Assembly (NCBI GenBank): GCA_013812505.1
Contig: JACCTH010000071.1
Location: forward strand, 1-43,483
Direction of reading: 5' to 3'
Length of the DNA stretch: 43,483 nucleotides
Origin: Acidimicrobiia bacterium
GTDB taxonomy: Bacteria; Actinomycetota; Acidimicrobiia; Spongiisociales; ZC4RG35
Position 1 is the stretch's first letter; each line of letters opens with the position of its first letter. The notes under the pieces were generated by a model. That model had not been told where the DNA came from. It saw nothing but the letters and a program-made list of their open reading frames with translations, and did no database searches. The position numbers were made by a program, and so were the translations under genes. Of this stretch, positions 38,912 through 43,483 are shown in pieces.

Positions 38912-39976
38912 GTGACCGATTTCCTCGACCAGGCACTTATCGCGCGTCTCGAAATGATGGTGGCGGCGTTGGCCCAGGTGGAGGAAGAGATGGCCGCGGG
39001 GGGAGACGATCCGTCCCGATACGCCGAACTCGGCAAACGCCACTCCGATCTGGCACCGGTGGTCGATCTCTACCGGCGGCTGCAAGCGGCCGCAACCGAT
39101 CGGGCCGACGCGGCGTCTTTGGCAGACACTGAACCGGACTTCGCCGATCTGGCTCGGGAGAAGGCCGAGGAGGTGGCCGAGCTCACCAGCGCCCTGCGGA
39201 CCGAACTCAACCCGGCCGACCCCAACGATCAAAAAGATGTGATCCTGGAAGTGCGGGCGGCGGCGGGGGGAGACGAGGCGGCGATCTGGGCCGGCGACCT
39301 GCTCCGCATGTACGAACGGTACGCCGAACGACACGGCTTCAAGTTGGAGTCGATGGACAGCTCGGAATCAGAGGCGGGAGGCTTCTCGAAGGTGACAGTC
39401 GCGGTTAAAGGCAGGGGAGCCTTCTCGCGGTTCAAGTACGAAGGTGGCGTTCACCGGGTGCAGCGAGTCCCGCGGACCGAGGCTCAGGGACGCGTTCACA
39501 CCTCAACCGCCACTGTGGCCGTGCTGCCCGAGGTCGACGCAGTCGATGTCGAGCTCGACCTCAACGACGTGCGGGTGGACGTCTACCGATCGCAGGGCCC
39601 CGGCGGCCAATCAGTCAACACCACCGATTCCGCGGTGAGGCTCACCCACGTCCCGACCGGTCTCGTGGTGACCTGCCAGGACGAGAAGAGCCAGCTCCAG
39701 AACAAAGAGAAGGCATTTCGAATCTTGCGCGCCCGTCTTTACCAAGCTCAAGCCGAGGCGCGTGACGCCGAGCTGTCGGGGGCCCGCCGGGCCCAAGTAG
39801 GCACCGGCGAGCGCTCAGAGAAGATCCGCACGTACAACTACAAGGAATCGCGGGTCACCGACCACCGGCTCTCGCTCACGATCCGGCGGCTCGACCAAGT
39901 GCTCGAGGGCGATCTCGACGAGCTGGTTTCGGCCATGGCGACCAAAGACGAAGCCGATCGGCTAGCCGGCGCCTGA
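38912..39976 (+). CDS. prfA: Peptide chain release factor 1
   Basis: RF1 reads UAA and UAG and releases the finished protein. The 354-residue protein has the class I release factor domains with GGQ at 231-233 ([16 protein letters not shown]) and, at 187-189, the tripeptide anticodon PRT in [10 protein letters not shown], where E. coli has PAT. The stop codon recognition type is therefore RF1, not RF2. The GTG start is 4 nt after the DUF1385 stop. The usual prmC (the methyltransferase for GGQ) is not next door; instead the convergent TIR gene follows. Confidence 0.95.
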   Translation: MTDFLDQALIARLEMMVAALAQVEEEMAAGGDDPSRYAELGKRHSDLAPVVDLYRRLQAAATDRADAASLADTEPDFADLAREKAEEVAELTSALRTELNPADPNDQKDVILEVRAAAGGDEAAIWAGDLLRMYERYAERHGFKLESMDSSESEAGGFSKVTVAVKGRGAFSRFKYEGGVHRVQRVPRTEAQGRVHTSTATVAVLPEVDAVDVELDLNDVRVDVYRSQGPGGQSVNTTDSAVRLTHVPTGLVVTCQDEKSQLQNKEKAFRILRARLYQAQAEARDAELSGARRAQVGTGERSEKIRTYNYKESRVTDHRLSLTIRRLDQVLEGDLDELVSAMATKDEADRLAGA

Positions 39977-39982
39977 GTCGCG

Positions 39983-40068
39983 TCAGTTCAGACTGGCGGC
40001 GCCGTTCTCCCACCACAACCGCAGGTCCGCCGTGGTTCCCTCGGAGAGCAGGATGGCGTCGACCGTGA
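39983..40068 (-). pseudogene. Out-of-frame tail of the TIR gene
   Basis: Continuing on the minus strand after the TIR stop but in a different frame, the sequence reads ELRLITVDAILL and then TTADLRLWWENGAASLN before a stop at 39983. The first ectodomain copy of the TIR protein ends TDGDLDALNDWWANEG, so WW[A/E]N after a DL motif recurs at the equivalent place. This looks like the original C-terminus cut off by a frameshift near 40070-40085. Confidence 0.5.
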
Positions 40069-41814
40069 TCAGGCGTAGCTCCAGAAGAACCAGGCGTCTT
40101 CGCCGTCGGCATAATCAACGGTACGGCCGATGATGACGTCGTCGGCGGCGGTAAAGCTCCAGGTGTCGGATACGCCTTGGTAATCCAGGACAAGGCCGTC
40201 GTGGTAGCTGTTGAGCTCGGTTAGCGAAGGCCAGAGATCGACATAGGCGGTGATCTCGAGACCATCTACCAGCAGGTCGCAGCTGAGCTCGGCCAAAGAT
40301 CCGACGCTGGCTGATGCGCGGCGAACTCGACAGTCCGTCGTATTGGCAAACTGCAAATAGGTTAGAAGCCGGTCTTCTTCGGGCGTCCGGGTCAGGCTTG
40401 TCGACACTTGGGAACCCTCGTTTGCCCACCAATCATTGAGCGCATCGAGATCGCCGTCGGTGCGAAGAGCCTCGCCCGAAACCGGGAACGACGGGTTGTC
40501 GTCATAGGTCCAATATTTGACGGCCCGTCCGTCATCGAGGATGTACTCGGATGCCAAACCGCGCTGAATCCCTTCAAAGGTGAACCAAGGAAATGAGGGG
40601 TCGGACTCGGCGTGGAACTCGGTTCTGCCATCGAGCGATTTGACCGAATTCCAAACGGTGTAGTAGACGGTGACCCCCTCGGAGTCGCAAACGATCTCAT
40701 GCTCGATGCCGTCGCCGACGAACTCAGCCGGGGCGACGGCCTCGCATATCGAGGGATCTGCCCAGTCGAAGAAAGCGAGCAGTTCGGGGTCGAGCTCCGC
40801 GGTCGTTCCCGATGTGGTCGAGGACGACTGCGAGGTTGTCGACGGCGTGGGTTGAGTGGTGCTGGCCGTCGTCGTGTCAGGCATCGACACGAGTCGCGCC
40901 GCCGTCCTCGTTGAGTGAGCGCCGGCCTGATTGAACGCATCGAGCTGGTACTCATAAGTGATACCCGCTTCGAGCGAACCGTCGATGTATTCGGTCACTC
41001 CTGGGGAGACCGTGGTCAGCTCGGCGCCATCTCGGAAGATCGTGTAGCCGTCGAGGTCGTCGGCGCCCTCTGAGGGAGCGCGCCATTCCAGCCGGGCTTG
41101 GGTTGCCGTGAGCGCTTCGATTTGGAAAGCCGTCGGCTGGCCGGGGGTGGCCCCAGCCTCCGTACGGGGCCACAACAGAAAAGCGACCAGGGCAACCAGA
41201 CCCAAAGCCACCGCCGCCACCGGCCACAGCCAGCGGGGACCGTTCTTCTCTTTCGTTTGCACAACCAGAGGTGAGGGCGGCAGAACCGGTTCAGGGAGCG
41301 GGGGCGGAGGTGGGGCGGTCGTCGTCGCGGAGACGTCGATGTCGGAAAGCAGGTCCTTGATTCGGTCCACGAGGAGCTGTTGATGGTGCGCCAGCGGCGG
41401 CGGGAAAACGTCTACCCATTGCACCAACGCCAGCAGGTAGGCCAAAGTCCCCGACACCTTGACGTCGGCAACTCTCACCGGAAGCAATGGCTTGCCCTGC
41501 TCGATCGCCAGGTTCACCTCGCGACCGACATGGCGCGAGGCCAGGGCATCCGATGAGACGAGCACCACCATCATCGACGACTTGTTGATGGCGTTGAGGA
41601 CCTGATCCGGCCACGACTCGGGACCGCGAATGTCGTCTGGAGCCATCCATACCCGGTAGCCAGACTCGGAGAGGATCCGACGGAGCTCGCGCGCTTCGAC
41701 CGCGTTGGGGGTGCCATAGGAGAGGAAAAGCATCGGCTGGGGCTGGTCGCCGTTGCCCTTGACCAGCGGTTCGCTCGCCGGCGGAATCTTTGTGTCCTCG
41801 GTTGAGCTCGTCAT
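40069..41814 (-). CDS. TIR-domain transmembrane protein with FN3 and duplicated ectodomain
   Basis: This encodes 581 residues from the ATG at 41814 (588 from a GTG at 41835; numbering below uses the latter). TIR domain 35-150: FLSYGTPNAVEARELRRIL, VWMAPDDI and SSDALASRHVGREVNLAIEQGKPLLPVR, with Glu106 at the usual NADase position. A Pro-rich linker (174-190) leads to one membrane helix (202-223), an FN3-like domain (230-318), a Thr/Ser linker and two ectodomain copies (about 350-450 and 488-588), each with a Cys pair (364/383 and 502/519). The ATG overlaps the SLATT gene stop (ATGA). N-in, C-out topology is inferred from the charged flanks. The 3' end appears frameshifted. NADase activity is not proven. 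Confidence 0.82.
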   Translation of the reverse strand: MTSSTEDTKIPPASEPLVKGNGDQPQPMLFLSYGTPNAVEARELRRILSESGYRVWMAPDDIRGPESWPDQVLNAINKSSMMVVLVSSDALASRHVGREVNLAIEQGKPLLPVRVADVKVSGTLAYLLALVQWVDVFPPPLAHHQQLLVDRIKDLLSDIDVSATTTAPPPPPLPEPVLPPSPLVVQTKEKNGPRWLWPVAAVALGLVALVAFLLWPRTEAGATPGQPTAFQIEALTATQARLEWRAPSEGADDLDGYTIFRDGAELTTVSPGVTEYIDGSLEAGITYEYQLDAFNQAGAHSTRTAARLVSMPDTTTASTTQPTPSTTSQSSSTTSGTTAELDPELLAFFDWADPSICEAVAPAEFVGDGIEHEIVCDSEGVTVYYTVWNSVKSLDGRTEFHAESDPSFPWFTFEGIQRGLASEYILDDGRAVKYWTYDDNPSFPVSGEALRTDGDLDALNDWWANEGSQVSTSLTRTPEEDRLLTYLQFANTTDCRVRRASASVGSLAELSCDLLVDGLEITAYVDLWPSLTELNSYHDGLVLDYQGVSDTWSFTAADDVIIGRTVDYADGEDAWFFWSYA

Positions 41815-42722
41815 TTCGCTTTCGATGCTCGCCACAGCGTGTGCTCTCTAGAGATCGCGGCTTCTGAGGACCCAACGAATCGTTCCCACTCTTCGTCGGT
41901 CGCTTGATGTTCGATCAGGGCGGCCACCGAAGCGAGTTCCTGGGCAGCCACCGAGTAGGACGTGGCCAGGGTGCCGTACTGCTTGGTCTGGATCCAGGCG
42001 GTAGCTGCAGCCACCATCGTGGCAAAGATCCCGAGCAGGTCGCCTTGGGTTTCAAATAGACGAACCGCTTTGAGGAGGCCGGTTCCTACCCCGGCCACCT
42101 CCAAAGCCAGTGTGACGGTGAGCCAAATCCGCAGACGCCTCGTGTTGTGGGCCGCTTTGGCGGCATACCAACGGCGTTGATCCTCTATGCGTTGGCTCGC
42201 GTAGGCGTGCTTTCTCGCCTCGAGCCCCAGTTCGCGCATCGTTCGCATCTCGGCGGTGATTTGGGCACTGCCAGAGCCCTTGACCATCGTCAGCATCACG
42301 TCGCCGAGATCGCCGAGGATGTCCGAGAGCCGGGCGATGAACAGCCGGTCGACCTCCGACTTCGAGAGGACGAGCCCAAATGGATCCCCACCGACGGCAT
42401 ATCGCCAGGCCAGGGTCTTGACGGACTCAGCCGCCGCCCGTCCTTGATACCAACGAGCTTCCGGCCGCTGGGTCGAGGCAACGTGACGCATCGTCAAGGC
42501 GGCGAGGAAGAAAAGGCCCGCTAGCAGACCTGCCAGGTCGACTGCCCCTACGGTGCCCAAGGAGACGGCGCCCGCGATCGCCCCAGCGATGAGAAAGATC
42601 AACTCCATCCGGATGTTTCGCAGATGGGCCCGCTGACCCCAAAGCGAAGTGGCATCCGCTTCGTGGTGCAGCACCGGATAGGTCATTAAGGGAACGGCGG
42701 TAGTTTCCGCCGGACTCACCAT
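41811..42722 (-). CDS. SLATT-type (DUF4231-like) membrane protein, two modules
   Basis: This is a 303-residue protein. The N-terminal module has a helix pair (about 38-78) followed by RPEARWYQGRAAAESVKTLAWRYAVGGDPF, the hallmark of the SLATT_3/DUF4231 type. The C-terminal module repeats the plan: QRRWYAAKAAHNTRRLRIW, two helices (about 198-220 and 226-244), then AAATAWIQTKQYGTLATSYSVAAQELASV, like SLATT_1. SLATT proteins are two-helix membrane effectors found in nucleotide-signal conflict systems and are thought to form pores. The stop overlaps the TIR gene start, so the two are coupled. A membrane-disrupting effector partnered with a TIR protein is my inference. Confidence 0.82.
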   Translation of the reverse strand: MVSPAETTAVPLMTYPVLHHEADATSLWGQRAHLRNIRMELIFLIAGAIAGAVSLGTVGAVDLAGLLAGLFFLAALTMRHVASTQRPEARWYQGRAAAESVKTLAWRYAVGGDPFGLVLSKSEVDRLFIARLSDILGDLGDVMLTMVKGSGSAQITAEMRTMRELGLEARKHAYASQRIEDQRRWYAAKAAHNTRRLRIWLTVTLALEVAGVGTGLLKAVRLFETQGDLLGIFATMVAAATAWIQTKQYGTLATSYSVAAQELASVAALIEHQATDEEWERFVGSSEAAISREHTLWRASKAK

Positions 42723-42813
42723 TTGATACCGTCGCTCCAGCCAGCCATGCCCGCGGCGATGCTAGGACGCGTTCACCTCAGCGGCCCTTTGCAGCCAGGG
42801 GTTTTTCGAACCC

Positions 42814-43413
42814 TTACTTGGTCTTTACGACCTGAGTTCCCCCGGCGAACTTGTCATGCCAGCCCTGTCGTGTTGGCGAGTTGTTGATCGTCACCGCGAT
42901 GTAGATATAGACAGCGAGTAGAGCGAGCCAACCCAAGAACGGAATGATGTTGAGGGCGTAAAAGGCGTTGCGTTTGAGCGCTTGTTCCATGGTGGGCTTG
43001 CCGCCTCCAGCTCCCTCGGTCCGCAGGCTCATCAACATCTTGCCGAGCGTTTGGCCCGAGTTGGATTCCATCAAGGCGAAGTACGCGATCGTGATGGCGG
43101 CCGCTATCACGGAGTACAGGAGGAACCTCCCTGTGAAGCCAACGATTCCCATTGCCATCGGGTTTACGAAACCGCCGAAGATAAAGATTGAAATTATCCC
43201 GTTGGCGACACCGACGAGGATTCCGTCGATCAGGCGGGCGATGAATCGGGTCGTCAAATCTCCCGGTGCCCCGGCGCCAGCCGCCGGCGCCGGCAGCGGC
43301 GGAGGCGGAGACGTCATCGGCTGCGGTGGCATCGCGACATCCGGCGGCGGCATCACCGGCTCCGGCCCGGGCATCGCGGGATCTCGTGGAGGCGGGGATC
43401 CAGGGTCAGTCAC
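42814..43413 (-). CDS. RDD family membrane protein with a proline-rich N-terminus
   Basis: This is a 199-residue protein. About 50 residues of Pro/Met-rich cytosolic sequence precede the RDD core: LTTRFIARLIDGILVGVANGIISI with the Arg/Asp pair, ESNSGQTLGKMLMSLRTEG and NSPTRQGWHDKFAGGTQVV. Three membrane helices are predicted. The GTG at 43413 follows AGGAG by 6 nt; an upstream in-frame extension lacks a site. It lies 91 nt upstream of the SLATT gene on the same strand, so all three may be one unit, but RDD proteins with this plan are common and it may be a bystander. Bases 43414-43483 show no gene. Confidence 0.85.
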   Translation of the reverse strand: MTDPGSPPPRDPAMPGPEPVMPPPDVAMPPQPMTSPPPPLPAPAAGAGAPGDLTTRFIARLIDGILVGVANGIISIFIFGGFVNPMAMGIVGFTGRFLLYSVIAAAITIAYFALMESNSGQTLGKMLMSLRTEGAGGGKPTMEQALKRNAFYALNIIPFLGWLALLAVYIYIAVTINNSPTRQGWHDKFAGGTQVVKTK

Positions 43414-43483
43414 AGTTCTCTCCTCGTGCAGATAGCGTCGCGACGTTAACGAGTCCGACACCGCGACCACGGGCAATGTGCTA

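Noticed and set aside
41815-41835. GTG at 41835 as the TIR start
   Set aside because: It is possible, but ATG 41814 overlaps the SLATT stop as ATGA, the same coupling seen throughout this window.

Overview
This GC-rich window comes from the chromosome of an actinobacterium. A WhiB regulator, a DUF3107 protein, a cysteine-type L31, GTGA/ATGA-coupled operons, frequent GTG starts and candidate leaderless promoters all point that way. The mixture of gene orders suggests a deep, poorly studied lineage such as Acidimicrobiia; that placement is an inference.

1-8.1 kb is a signalling block with three consecutive OmpR-type two-component systems. System A (minus strand) follows a small Gly/Pro/Trp-rich membrane protein. 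System B is divergent from A and is followed by a lipoprotein; the promoter regions of B's regulator and of the lipoprotein share an 18/20-identical site with two TCATC half-sites 11 bp apart. System C starts beside a perfect 15-bp inverted repeat and is followed by a lipoprotein with an HExxH motif.

9.4-20.6 kb is housekeeping: rsmI, a DUF192 protein, an AbiEi/DUF559 protein and an AbrB-like regulator on the minus strand; tatD-rsmA-ispE on the plus strand; a LapA-like protein and a DUF839 protein; tRNA-Gln directly followed by glmU-prs; a LysM protein; DUF3107; and whiB, whose upstream region carries an exact TGTGA-N6-TCACA palindrome.

20.8-26.7 kb holds a glycerophosphodiesterase with a YqeY protein, a Nudix gene that looks frameshifted, a repair group (stand-alone ATP-dependent ligase convergent with Ku, Ku behind RecQ), a tRNA-Arg lying antisense between recQ and ilvE, and ilvE.

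26.7-33.3 kb is a membrane/AAA+ cluster: SpoIIM-like, then divergently RDD, a multipass membrane protein, DUF4129, DUF4350, MoxR ATPase and DUF58, most of them joined by stop/start overlaps.

33.3-40 kb is biosynthetic and core: hom-thrC (long-form ThrC, no thrB next to it), rho, rpmE, DUF1385 and prfA (no prmC next to it).

40-43.5 kb is the most interesting part: a minus-strand set of an RDD membrane protein, a two-module SLATT (DUF4231-like) membrane protein, and a translationally coupled TIR protein whose TIR domain is followed by a transmembrane helix, an FN3-like domain and a duplicated cysteine-pair ectodomain. I infer a membrane-anchored stress or immunity module. The 3' end of the TIR gene appears frameshifted.

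No intergenic gap exceeds 300 bases. The largest gaps (6083-6270, 11518-11689, 16541-16786, 20581-20776) are covered in the entries.
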